The notes: a model not told the origin generated them from the letters alone. Counted from the stretch's first letter, positions 7,282 to 15,385 are shown. The stretch is 64,000 nt of DNA from Hungatella sp. UBA4396 (GCA_002389905.1 DGRE01000024.1:64140-128139), one strand, 5' to 3'. Numbers and translations: made by a program.

Positions 7282-8385
7282 TTACAGCAATGAACGGAAC
7301 GGAATATTCTGGGGTGCTTCAAAGCAGTCCTCAAAGCCCCTTCTGTGGTGGTAAGCCCGTTTGTCCTTATCCGTAGGATAAACGTACTTTCCGCCTACCT
7401 CCCAGAAGAACGGATGGAACTTATAATCCAGTCTGTCCTTTTTCATATCATAGAGTACCCTGATTTCATTTACATCTGCCATGAAATTGGTCCACACATC
7501 ATAGTGGATGGGGATTACAACCTTGCAGTCTAAGGCTTCTGCCATGCGCAGAATATCGCAGGAGGTCATTTTGTCTGCCATTCCCACTGGATTTTCTCCA
7601 TAAGAGCCAAAAGCCACATCTACATCGTAATCTTTTCCATGCTTTGCAAAGTAAATGGAATAGTGGGAATCGCCGCTGTGATAAATATTTCCGCCGGGAG
7701 TCTTGATCAGATAATTGACTGCCTTTTCATCCATATCCATGGGGCACTTTCCTGTCAGCTCCTCACGGTCCGGACCTGTGGAATCAGTGGTTACAAGGCA
7801 GGTTCTGTCAAAGGAATCTAAAGCTATGATTTCAATATCCTTGATTTTAATACTGTCTCCGGGCACAACTGTGATACAGCGCTCTGCGGGAACTCCCCAC
7901 TTCTGCCAAAGCTCAACGGATTTCTTGGGACCGATAAATGGAACCGGGATTTCCTTTCCGTTCTCATCGATTGTGGTGATCTTGCTCTGAATCACGTGTG
8001 CGGCATATTCTGCGCTCATATGGTCCTGATGGTAATGGGTTGCAAGCACCGCATCCACATGCTTAATGGCAAATGGGTCGATGACAAAGGGAACTGCCCT
8101 TAAATTAGGCTGCATGTCTCTTGCACCGCACATGTTTGCCATCTGATGGCCCACAGCCATCTTTCCGTTTCCATGGGAACGCTTTCCGTTTCCGCACCAC
8201 AAATCCACGGTAATATTGCAGCCGCCCGGTGTTTTGAACCACATGCCTGTACATCCAAGCCACCACATAGCCACTGTTCCGGGTTCCACTGTCTCATTCT
8301 CAATTTCCTCGTTCAGCCACGTACCCCATTCAGGGAACGTGCTCATAATCCAGCTTTCCCTTGTGATTTCATCCACTTTACTCAT
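7282..8385 (-). CDS. ulaG: L-ascorbate-6-phosphate lactonase UlaG
   Basis: This 367-residue metallo-beta-lactamase-fold hydrolase opens the lactone of L-ascorbate 6-phosphate to give 3-keto-L-gulonate 6-phosphate. The metal-binding motif is HYHQDHMSAEYAAH near residue 115, with further ligands in NIYHSGDSHYS near 215 and IPIHYDVWTNFM near 295. The N-terminal tryptophan-rich stretch and the overall length match UlaG. It is the first gene of the operon, with a strong AAAGGAGG site about 7 nt before the ATG. In Escherichia coli ulaG is divergent from ulaABC; here it is in the same transcript. Confidence 0.93.
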   Translation of the reverse strand: MSKVDEITRESWIMSTFPEWGTWLNEEIENETVEPGTVAMWWLGCTGMWFKTPGGCNITVDLWCGNGKRSHGNGKMAVGHQMANMCGARDMQPNLRAVPFVIDPFAIKHVDAVLATHYHQDHMSAEYAAHVIQSKITTIDENGKEIPVPFIGPKKSVELWQKWGVPAERCITVVPGDSIKIKDIEIIALDSFDRTCLVTTDSTGPDREELTGKCPMDMDEKAVNYLIKTPGGNIYHSGDSHYSIYFAKHGKDYDVDVAFGSYGENPVGMADKMTSCDILRMAEALDCKVVIPIHYDVWTNFMADVNEIRVLYDMKKDRLDYKFHPFFWEVGGKYVYPTDKDKRAYHHRRGFEDCFEAPQNIPFRSLL

Positions 8386-8847
8386 TTGGACATCCTCCTT
8401 TATTTTTTATGATTGTTTTATGATCGTTTTTGTGCGATATTTTCTTTACAATTAGATAGCACCATGATACATCTGACTTTTCAAGAGCGTTAAACGACCT
8501 ATTTTTAATTATATGTTTGTTTTAGTTTTTTTGTGTAATTTATATATTTTAAATCTAATTACTTGTGCACATTTTATATTATAGTATTTTCTATTATAAT
8601 TCAAAACACACTTTTTATATTATCACTTATTCTACACTCCATATATGGTCAAATTAACATAAAATTATTTTTTTACACCATTATTATATTATCGAAACTA
8701 TATACAGAGCATTGTGAGAATCCGGTTCATGAACCAATAAAAAAAGACTCCATATAAAGAGCCGGTCTAATGTCTTTTTGTGATGAGTTTTTTCATTCTA
8801 TACTTATATATTACTTGTCCTCCATCTTATCCATTCTATAAAAAAGA
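8386..8847 (-). promoter_or_regulatory. AT-rich control region upstream of the ula operon
   Basis: About 460 bases hold no gene. Next to the ulaG ribosome binding site are two adjacent 11-bp direct repeats on the + strand, TTTTATGATTG (8405-8415) and TTTTATGATCG (8416-8426), then a weaker third copy to 8436. One-turn spacing suits an operator for the DeoR-type repressor. A perfect 12-bp palindrome GGTTCATGAACC lies at 8724-8735. Arms AAAAAGAC (8741-8748) and GTCTTTTT (8772-8779) could form a weak hairpin. I found no convincing -35/-10 pair, so the promoter itself is not placed. Confidence 0.4.
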
Positions 8848-8887
8848 ATAAGCCCATCTTTCCACTAAAAAAGACGGGCTTATTTCT
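8848..8887 (-). terminator. Terminator of the rsiV gene; copy 2 of a flanking repeat
   Basis: On the minus strand AAGCCCGTCTTT pairs with AAAGATGGGCTT with one mismatch; an A/T-rich tail follows towards 8841. The element ends 7 bp before the rsiV stop. It is a near copy, in the same orientation, of the hairpin after sigG at 926-959. Confidence 0.7.
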
Positions 8888-8894
8888 TATGGTA

Positions 8895-9764
8895 TTAAAA
8901 TCCGGTCACCTCCTTTGGTATAGTAAATTCCACAACACCCATGTATCCAGGCGCTACTTCATATTCATCAAACACGATCACGATTTCTCCGTTTTCATCA
9001 AAATAAAAGCTTTCATCTCCGGTGATCTGCTTGAATTCATCCATGGAATCCTCTCCTGTATTATAAAAATACATCTTGGAATCATCGGCAGCCATCTGTT
9101 CCGCCATCTGCTTTTTGATGTTGTCACTGATTTCAGTAATATAATCAGGTTTATCCTTCATTAAATCCTTTAAGGATACTACATTTCCTGTTTCTTTATT
9201 AATAGTGAAAATTTTCACTGATTCCGCTCCGCTGGCCATAATAACAGTTGTGTTGATCCGCAGGGAAAGGTATTTATCGTTGTTTGTCACAACATCATAG
9301 CCGGAGGTTACAGAATAATGGCCGTCTCCTGCCATGTCTCCCGCCACCTGTTTCTCATATTCTGAAATCAGCTGATCGGCATATTCTTCGATGGAACGGT
9401 TTACCTTGTCATTGTCTTTTTCATTGATAGAAACCTTGGGAATATCTATTTTTGCTTCATAATTATTTTTTGCATCCTCAAAGGTACGAAATGTGACAAC
9501 CTTTGCGATTACACCAAGGACCGGGATATCCTCCATGGCGTTTGCGGTAACCGGGCTGGCATTTGCCATAATTATAATGGCCGCCATTGCCGCAGCCCCT
9601 GTCATTGCTGTTCGTTTTGTTATTTTCATCATCTGTATCTTCCTCTTTTCCTTTTTTGCTTTTTCAATTCCTGCCATTACGCCTGCCAAGGCAGTCTTTG
9701 GCACGGGAATATGATGGTATTCCTCTTTCAATCTTAACAGTTTTTCCTTATCACTGTGTTCCAT
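8895..9764 (-). CDS. rsiV: RsiV-like membrane anti-sigma factor (DUF3298 type)
   Basis: This 289-residue protein has a cytosolic N-terminus of about 45 residues, one membrane segment at about 50-75 (AMTGAAAMAAIIIMA), and an extracytoplasmic domain with the layout of RsiV (DUF4163/DUF3298). In Bacillus and Clostridioides RsiV holds SigV inactive and is cleaved when its outer domain binds lysozyme. The gene follows sigV by 20 bp in the same direction, the usual pairing. The tail FDEYEVAPGYMGVVEFTIP matches the conserved end of the DUF3298 domain. The lysozyme role is taken from the family, not shown here. Confidence 0.82.
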   Translation of the reverse strand: MEHSDKEKLLRLKEEYHHIPVPKTALAGVMAGIEKAKKEKRKIQMMKITKRTAMTGAAAMAAIIIMANASPVTANAMEDIPVLGVIAKVVTFRTFEDAKNNYEAKIDIPKVSINEKDNDKVNRSIEEYADQLISEYEKQVAGDMAGDGHYSVTSGYDVVTNNDKYLSLRINTTVIMASGAESVKIFTINKETGNVVSLKDLMKDKPDYITEISDNIKKQMAEQMAADDSKMYFYNTGEDSMDEFKQITGDESFYFDENGEIVIVFDEYEVAPGYMGVVEFTIPKEVTGF

Positions 9765-9784
9765 ATCAACTGCTCCTTTCCTTC

Positions 9785-10264
9785 TTAAGTAGCCTCCGGT
9801 TCCAGTACAATCTTCAGTTTCTTAAGAGCCCGGTAAAGCCTGGCCTTCACGGTGTTCACGTTCATTTCCAGTATTTCAGCGATTTCGTCCATTTTCCATT
9901 CCTCTACATATTTTAAAATCACTATGGCACGGTCCTTTTCCTCCAGGGAGCTTAAAAGCTCTAAGTAATCATCCTCTTTGTAGCGGTCCTCATGGGGGAT
10001 CTCCACCTGGTCAAGGCTTACCCGTTCCCCTTTCTGCTTCCTTAAAAAATCAATGGATGCATTTATGACGATCCGGTATATCCATGTGGACAGATAAGCC
10101 TCTTCTCTCAGCTTTTTGCATTCCTTTATGATCCGGTATGCGCTCTCCTGAACAATATCCAGAGCATCCTGTTCATTTTTTACATAACTGTACGCGAGCC
10201 GGTAATACGACTCATAATTTTTCAAGAGAATCCGTTCTGCCTCTTCTTCAATCTTTTGTTTCAT
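9785..10264 (-). CDS. sigV: ECF sigma factor, SigV-like
   Basis: This 159-residue ECF sigma factor has region 2 (YYRLAYSYVKNEQDALDIVQ, with STWIYRIVINASIDFLRK) and region 4 (LSSLEEKDRAIVILKYVEEW, then MDEIAEILEMNVNTVKARLY), and no other domain. It is paired with the downstream RsiV-like gene. A -10-like CGTCTA and -35-like TGCAAC lie upstream, the sequence expected of SigV-class promoters, which suggests autoregulation. The exact ECF group is inferred from the partner. Confidence 0.85.
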   Translation of the reverse strand: MKQKIEEEAERILLKNYESYYRLAYSYVKNEQDALDIVQESAYRIIKECKKLREEAYLSTWIYRIVINASIDFLRKQKGERVSLDQVEIPHEDRYKEDDYLELLSSLEEKDRAIVILKYVEEWKMDEIAEILEMNVNTVKARLYRALKKLKIVLEPEAT

Positions 10265-10293
10265 GTTCTCCTCCTCTCTGGGGTTCTATCTGT

Positions 10294-10323
10294 TAGACGT
10301 ATTATAACCCAATAAAAGTTGCA
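10294..10323 (-). promoter_or_regulatory. ECF-type autoregulatory promoter of sigV-rsiV
   Basis: On the minus strand TGCAAC (10318-10323, followed by TTTT) and CGTCTA (10294-10299) are 18 bp apart, close to the TGAAAC/CGTCTA consensus for SigV/SigW-type factors. The site lies about 30 bp upstream of the sigV start. The spacer is 1-2 bp longer than usual. Confidence 0.55.
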
Positions 10324-10328
10324 TGGTC

Positions 10329-10368
10329 ACAAAAAAAGGAAAGGCTCCCAGGAACCTTTCCTTTTTTC
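10329..10368. terminator. Bidirectional terminator between sigE and sigV
   Basis: A perfect stem AAAAAAGGAAAGG / CCTTTCCTTTTTT with a 10-base loop has T-tracts on both strands. It ends sigE transcription and separates it from the sigV promoter. Confidence 0.88.
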
Positions 10369-10380
10369 AGTTAAAATATG

Positions 10381-11121
10381 TCACTCGAACCGTACAATTT
10401 CTTTTTTCAATCTCTTCATAATCTTTTTTTCCAGCCTGGATATGTAGGACTGGGAGATCCCCAGTAAATCGGCAACCTCTTTCTGAGTCATCTCTTCCCC
10501 TTCCTCATCCGTAAGTCCGAACCGCAGCTCCACGATCTTTCTCTCTCTCGGGCTCAACCGGCTGATGGCGGTGTTAAGCAGGTTCCTCTCCACCTCGGTT
10601 TCCAAATCTTTATAAATCACATCTTCCTCTGTTCCTAAAATATCGGATAAAAGGAGCTCATTGCCATCCCAGTCCACATTCAAAGGCTCATCAATGGAAA
10701 CCTCCATCTTGGTCTTGTTGTTCCGGCGCAAATACATGAGTATTTCATTTTCAATACAGCGGGAAGCATAAGTAGCCAGTTTTATATTTTTCGTAGGATT
10801 AAAGGTATTGATGGCCTTAATCAAACCAATGGTCCCTATGGAAATCAAATCCTCCACTCCAACGCTGGTGTTATCAAACTTCTTTGCAATATAAACCACA
10901 AGCCGCAGATTGTGTTCGATCAGCTCTGACTTGGCTCTTTGATCCTCTTCGCTCCCAAGAAGGGCAATGGTCTGCGCCTCTCTCTCATTGTCCAGGGGCG
11001 CAGGCAGAATATCCGCCCCTCCAATGTAATGCACCTCTCCCTTAGAAGGCATCATCAGGGTTTTAAATGTTGGAATGGCTTTAAACTGGAAACGGTTTGG
11101 TACTGAAACTTTTATAATCAT
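10381..11121 (-). CDS. sigE: Sporulation sigma factor SigE (pro-sigma-E)
   Basis: This 246-residue sigma factor drives early mother-cell gene expression and is made as a precursor. The pro-sequence is the first about 25-30 residues, before the conserved GEVHYIGGADILPAPL. Region 2 contains EHNLRLVVYIAKKF and DLISIGTIGLIKAINTF; region 4 ends with EVADLLGISQSYISRLEKK. I chose the ATG at 11121 because AAAGGAG lies 11 nt before it. A GTG 33 bases upstream overlaps the spoIIGA stop and would add 11 residues. It follows spoIIGA, which encodes the processing protease. SigG, normally the third gene, is not downstream. Confidence 0.93.
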   Translation of the reverse strand: MIIKVSVPNRFQFKAIPTFKTLMMPSKGEVHYIGGADILPAPLDNEREAQTIALLGSEEDQRAKSELIEHNLRLVVYIAKKFDNTSVGVEDLISIGTIGLIKAINTFNPTKNIKLATYASRCIENEILMYLRRNNKTKMEVSIDEPLNVDWDGNELLLSDILGTEEDVIYKDLETEVERNLLNTAISRLSPRERKIVELRFGLTDEEGEEMTQKEVADLLGISQSYISRLEKKIMKRLKKEIVRFE

Positions 11122-11150
11122 GTCTATATTTTCTCCTTTACATCTTTCAT

Positions 11151-11987
11151 TCACTCTTCATGCAGAAGCATTTGATAACCTCCATTTTCCGACAGCGGCC
11201 TTTTACAGACAGCTACCAGCGGCCTCTCAATTACCTTGCTTTCGTCGCCTTGGCGTACCTCCATTTGATCTAAAAAGATTCCGGGCATCATTCCGCCGCT
11301 TTTCCCAACGCTTTCATAGGGAATATAAACGACCTCTGTCACGATCTCACACAACTCCCGGACAGCCTCATAAGTCACAACATGAACAGGACGGCGGCTC
11401 ACTGGTTCATACAGCCTGTTTCCAGTATCAAGGAGAGCTGTCACCTTTTTTTCCTTTCCCCTGTAGTGCATGGTGACTTCATAAAAATTGCTCTTTCCCT
11501 TTAACATGCCGGGAATCCGCCATAAAAGATAACGGATTCCGAAATAAGTGGCTGCTGCAAGCAAAATTAACCGGTAAAGAGGAATCGCTCCCCTGCTGTT
11601 TCCCCCGAGAATCTGTTCTATATAATAACCGGCCTTCGTATGCTGATAGAGGGCATTTATGACTCCTGACATCACCACAGCAGCCACATAAAGCGCTCCC
11701 ACTGCTCTCCCTATATCCCTTGGGTTTTTTAAACTGAAGGCCGTCATTACCATCAGGGCGCTCACGGCCCCGTAAGTAATGGCCATCTCAAGCCATAAGG
11801 GCAGATATGGAAATGCGGCGGCAAACACGGCCCACGCTGATCCCAGACCAGCCCCCAGAATCATTCTCCATCTCATGAGGCGGAACCTCAACCCCCTCCT
11901 GACAATGGATAAGATCATAAAATTCATGGTAAAATTAATTAAGAACAACACATCTATGTACAGGTTAATTTCCGTTGCTGCATTCAC
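11151..11987 (-). CDS. spoIIGA: Sigma-E processing protease SpoIIGA
   Basis: This membrane aspartyl protease removes the pro-sequence of SigE. The N-terminal half has about five hydrophobic segments starting at NLYIDVLFLINFTMNF, and the C-terminal half carries the protease motif LLDTGNRLYEP. Homologues begin near the NLYIDV segment. The start is uncertain: an in-frame TTG at 12038 is part of the probable -35 box and is unlikely. A GTG at 11987 overlaps an AGGAGGTG site, and rarer ACG or ATT codons further in fit the spacing or the alignment better. The product is about 270-278 residues. It is cotranscribed with sigE. Confidence 0.85.
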   Translation of the reverse strand: MNAATEINLYIDVLFLINFTMNFMILSIVRRGLRFRLMRWRMILGAGLGSAWAVFAAAFPYLPLWLEMAITYGAVSALMVMTAFSLKNPRDIGRAVGALYVAAVVMSGVINALYQHTKAGYYIEQILGGNSRGAIPLYRLILLAAATYFGIRYLLWRIPGMLKGKSNFYEVTMHYRGKEKKVTALLDTGNRLYEPVSRRPVHVVTYEAVRELCEIVTEVVYIPYESVGKSGGMMPGIFLDQMEVRQGDESKVIERPLVAVCKRPLSENGGYQMLLHEE

Positions 11988-12005
11988 CTCCTGCCCTGTA
12001 GGAAC

Positions 12006-12039
12006 ATTATATCTGCCATGCCTTTCAGAATTTGTCAAA
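12006..12039 (-). promoter_or_regulatory. spoIIG-type promoter with 0A box
   Basis: On the minus strand TTGACA (12033-12038) and TATAAT (12006-12011) are separated by 21 bp. A perfect 0A box TTTGTCAAA lies on the + strand at 12031-12039, overlapping the -35. The Bacillus subtilis spoIIG promoter is known for its long (22 bp) spacer and a Spo0A site overlapping the -35. The match in box order, spacing and position in front of spoIIGA is strong. Confidence 0.75.
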
Positions 12040-12158
12040 ACCTTGGGGAAGATTCCAGTTTTTCATCGTCTTTTTCCTTCCTTTCCCGGCATATAGTGAC
12101 AGAATCATCAGACCATACGTTCCCTTTCACTCTCCCGGAAACAGACATCACTCTCCTG

Positions 12159-12247
12159 GCACAGCAAAAAAACAGCCGGACACGGGGATAAAACCGTGTT
12201 CGACCGTTTTTCACATTTCATTTTTTATTGTCGATTTTTCATGACAG
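12159..12247. repeat. Repeat copy A, containing a terminator, downstream of the transporter operon
   Basis: This segment is a diverged direct copy of 15550-15635. Shared stretches include TTTTTCACATTTCATTTTT and GATTTTTCATGACAG. In this copy the hairpin is re-formed with different bases: CGGACACGG pairs with CCGTGTTCG, one G-T wobble, flanked by an A7 run and a T5 run, so it still looks like a bidirectional terminator. Weaker similarity continues to about 12130. Confidence 0.75.
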
Positions 12248-12283
12248 ATTCCAATTTATTTGTCTTATGTAATACTGAAACTA

Positions 12284-13447
12284 TTATTCTCCTTTTTTCT
12301 GAATATCCACGGTACGTCCTTTTATATCTTTATGATCGCCAACCGTCAAACCTTCCACCTCTTCATCCGGGCAAACATTTGTCCATGCCATATCCATAAT
12401 ATCATCTACTGTGAGACCTTCTTTTGTGATAATCCCAAGACGCAGATAGTCTTCTGTGATGTTTTTAAGACCATCTACTGTAATTGCATCTGACAAGCCA
12501 AAGTTCAATGAATCCCAGAACTGAAGCTGATTCTCAAATTCTCCTGTCAGCATATTTGTATCAAACATCAATTGAACAGCATCTTCTGAATGGAGACGTG
12601 CATACTGACCTGCACGTTTAACAGCCATAACAACATATTTTGCATGAACAGGGTTTTCTTCGATGAATTTATTGTTCATTGCAGTTGCACAGCAAACCTC
12701 GCCTTCAAACTCATCACTTGCTGTGATTGAGCAAACCTTACGCATCTTATCACTGTAATTAGCAATTACAAAATAATCCGAAAAAATTACAGCGTCAACT
12801 TCACCGCTCTCCATTGCTGCTACAGATGCGGCATTGTCAGCAATATCAAGATACTCAACTTCAGTCGTTGGGTCAATGCCTTCTTTGTCAAGCAGACGGT
12901 AGGTAATGTTCTGATCAGACCTTCCAATACCATCATGAATTGCAATCTTTTTTCCTTTCAGATCTTCCGGCGATTTAATCTCACTGTCATTAAATACATA
13001 AATAGACTTACAGCCTACATGAGAACCAGCCACAAAAGTCATATCTACACCATTTGTTACCGGAACAAGCATGGAGGCAATGTGCTCTGATCCCCATAGG
13101 CACTTACCTGTACCAACGGCATTCACTACCGATTCGCCTGCCATATATGTTGCATTAATGCCGTATTCCTCATAATACCCAAGCTGTTCAGCAAGATATT
13201 TTGCAGATACACAGGCCCCTCCATTAAACATATAGTTTAACTCTGTACCGAATACAGGCTCCTTTTGCATAGCTGCCCAGTCTTCCTCTGAAACAGCTTT
13301 CGGACGCTCAGCAGAAACATTAACTTCTTTTGATGTTTCCTTTACCGAGGAAGAACCTGCCCCCTGCTCGCCGCAGGCTGCCAATGACAATGCCGTTACT
13401 CCCATAAGCATCCCTGCCAGCAAACCTCTTAACTTCCTTGTTTTCAT
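12284..13447 (-). CDS. ABC transporter substrate-binding lipoprotein (SsuA/TauA/NMT1-like)
   Basis: This 387-residue binding protein has a lipoprotein signal ending LSLAAC and then a mature domain of the NMT1/SsuA fold (NGGACVSAKYLAEQLGYYEE, then NAVGTGKCLWGSEH, SPEDLKGKKIAIHDGIGRSD). The ATG at 13447 is used because AAGGAG lies 10 nt upstream and the signal peptide starts there. It is the last gene of a permease-ATPase-binding protein operon. Substrates of this family include sulfonates, nitrate, taurine and pyrimidines; none can be picked from sequence. The cassette looks more AT-rich than its neighbours and lies between duplicated terminator segments, suggesting acquisition. Confidence 0.85.
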   Translation of the reverse strand: MKTRKLRGLLAGMLMGVTALSLAACGEQGAGSSSVKETSKEVNVSAERPKAVSEEDWAAMQKEPVFGTELNYMFNGGACVSAKYLAEQLGYYEEYGINATYMAGESVVNAVGTGKCLWGSEHIASMLVPVTNGVDMTFVAGSHVGCKSIYVFNDSEIKSPEDLKGKKIAIHDGIGRSDQNITYRLLDKEGIDPTTEVEYLDIADNAASVAAMESGEVDAVIFSDYFVIANYSDKMRKVCSITASDEFEGEVCCATAMNNKFIEENPVHAKYVVMAVKRAGQYARLHSEDAVQLMFDTNMLTGEFENQLQFWDSLNFGLSDAITVDGLKNITEDYLRLGIITKEGLTVDDIMDMAWTNVCPDEEVEGLTVGDHKDIKGRTVDIQKKGE

Positions 13448-13541
13448 AAACTCTTTTCTCCTTCTTATAGTATCTTTATCCACACAAATCATAGAATTAC
13501 CGCTTTTCCACAACTTGGTTAGAACAATCATAACATGGATG

Positions 13542-14312
13542 TCATTCTCTTCCTCCAAAATGTAACCTCTTAAGAATCTCATTTCTGTATGCAACAAAAG
13601 CTGCTGACGAACGGCCTCTCGGATAGTTTTCATCTATTTTTATATCTGCAATAACACGCCCAGGGGTTGCATCCATAACAATAACCCTGGTTCCCATGTA
13701 AATAGCTTCATCTATATCATGGGTTACCATGATTGCCAATTGTTTTCTTTCCTGCCATATTTTCAGGATTTCATCCTGCATATTCATACGTGTAAACGCA
13801 TCTAATGCTCCAAGTGGTTCATCTAACAGCAAAATATCCGGCTCGTTAATTAATGAACGGACTAATGCAACTCTCTGTGCCATTCCGCCTGACAGCTGTC
13901 CGGGATAATCATCTTTAAATGCTTCCAGTCCAATTATCTTCAGCATACGCTCCACTTTTTCTTCATTTCCTTTTAATTTCCCCTGTACCCTCAAACTAAA
14001 AGCAATATTATTTTCCACCGTAAGCCAGGGAAATAACGTTGCTTTCTGGAACACCTTTCCCCTTTCTGGAGACGGCTCTTTGATTTCCTGATCATTCACA
14101 GTTAAACTCCCTGTAGTCGGCTGAGTCAGTCCCGCAACAAGCCGCAGAATTGTTGACTTGCCACAGCCTGACGGGCCAACCAGGCTGATGAATTCCCCAT
14201 TTTTCATAGACAACTTAATCTCATTCAATGCATGAGTTACTTCATCATTTTCAATTTTAGCAAAACTTTTTGATACATTATTTAATCGTAAGATAATACC
14301 CTTCTCCGCCAT
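13542..14312 (-). CDS. ABC transporter ATP-binding protein (SsuB/TauB-like)
   Basis: This 256-residue ATPase has Walker A GPSGCGKST near residue 45, Q-loop and FPWLTVENNIAF, the signature LSGGMAQRVALVRSL, Walker B ILLLDEPLGALDAFTR and the switch histidine in MVTHDIDEA. The FPWLTV segment is typical of the nitrate/sulfonate/taurine group. The start at 14312 overlaps the permease stop (TAATG) with GGAG 10 nt before it; an upstream ATG at 14336 is possible. Confidence 0.9.
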   Translation of the reverse strand: MAEKGIILRLNNVSKSFAKIENDEVTHALNEIKLSMKNGEFISLVGPSGCGKSTILRLVAGLTQPTTGSLTVNDQEIKEPSPERGKVFQKATLFPWLTVENNIAFSLRVQGKLKGNEEKVERMLKIIGLEAFKDDYPGQLSGGMAQRVALVRSLINEPDILLLDEPLGALDAFTRMNMQDEILKIWQERKQLAIMVTHDIDEAIYMGTRVIVMDATPGRVIADIKIDENYPRGRSSAAFVAYRNEILKRLHFGGRE

Positions 14313-15385
14313 TAGTTCATTACTCCGTTCTGCCACCTCAGCACACGATGCTTAATCTGATCCAGCACTTTTGTTACAATCGTAAATATGAGGCAAATTA
14401 CAAATAATGCTGCAAACATCTTATCATAAGCTGCCCAGGATTTTGCCCAGGTCATGTACCATCCAAGACCAGCCTTTACTCCCATCATCTCTGCAATCAT
14501 AATTGCAACACAGGAAGAACTCATTGCCTGTGTACATCCCTGCAAAATAGAAGGCATTGCATGGGGAATTGCAACCTTAAATACCAATTGCCTTTCACTG
14601 GCACCCAGGGTTTTCGCTGCTTCAAAAAAATCTTTGTCCACATTCTGAATTCCTGTCATGGCAGCTACTGTGACTGCGAACCAGGAACCAAGTGCAATAA
14701 TAAATACCGCACCTTTGAATAACGAAGATGCTACAACCATAATAATGGGAATCCATGTAGATGTGGGAATTGGTCCCAGAAACTTAACAACCGGATCAAG
14801 CCAGTACCGGACTTTTTCAAAATAACCTGAGGCAATGCCTGTTACAAGCCCCAATACGACTCCTATAAAATATCCTAAAAATAACAGACGCAAGGTGTGA
14901 AGAGTAGATGTAATCAAATAAGAACGGTCCTCCCAGGCAATGTTCAATATACTATTCATACACGGAACAAATGGCTGGGTAAGTACTCCTGTTTTCAATG
15001 TTAAATAATCATAAGCTGTAAGCAGCAAAAACAATGCTGAAAATAATGGGGCCTTGTGCCTGACTTTATCTGCAACAGTTTTATCTCCTCTCCATTTTTT
15101 CACAGCTGCAACCAAAGCATATACAACATATGCAAGCATAAAAGCAACCACTGTCCCCACATAAGTATATGGCTTACTGTTGGGACTTCCATTGGGTATT
15201 TCCCAGTATTCCATAATTGCAATGAAGCCGCAAATAACAGGAAGAACCATAATAATCCGATTCATGATCTTCTGACCATGGGTTTTTTCTTTCTCTTCCA
15301 ATTCCTTCAGCTGCTGCCTGGTTAATCGTCCAAGCCTGACTGTATTTTCATTCTTTACAATGCATTTTTCATCAACATTTACCAT
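14312..15385 (-). CDS. ABC transporter permease (SsuC/TauC-like) with extended N-terminus
   Basis: This 357-residue inner-membrane permease is longer than the usual about 260. Residues 1-40 are charged and cytosolic, then come about three extra hydrophobic segments before the BPD_transp_1 domain. The coupling EAA loop is visible as FFEAAKTLGASERQLVFKVA near residue 265. The core segment PIPTSTWIPIIMVVASS is typical of SsuC. It is the first gene of the operon. Upstream (15386-15549) is very AT-rich and holds a 17-bp palindrome TATAGA-N5-TCTATA at 15476-15492 that could be an operator; no clear promoter was assigned. Confidence 0.88.
   Translation of the reverse strand: MVNVDEKCIVKNENTVRLGRLTRQQLKELEEKEKTHGQKIMNRIIMVLPVICGFIAIMEYWEIPNGSPNSKPYTYVGTVVAFMLAYVVYALVAAVKKWRGDKTVADKVRHKAPLFSALFLLLTAYDYLTLKTGVLTQPFVPCMNSILNIAWEDRSYLITSTLHTLRLLFLGYFIGVVLGLVTGIASGYFEKVRYWLDPVVKFLGPIPTSTWIPIIMVVASSLFKGAVFIIALGSWFAVTVAAMTGIQNVDKDFFEAAKTLGASERQLVFKVAIPHAMPSILQGCTQAMSSSCVAIMIAEMMGVKAGLGWYMTWAKSWAAYDKMFAALFVICLIFTIVTKVLDQIKHRVLRWQNGVMN

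Noticed and set aside
8563..8757. 64-codon open frame in the ula control region
   Set aside because: It is low-complexity AT-rich sequence with no ribosome binding site.
12284..13633. Longer start (13633) for the NMT1-like binding protein
   Set aside because: It would overlap the ATPase gene and put 62 residues before an obvious lipoprotein signal peptide that has its own ribosome binding site.
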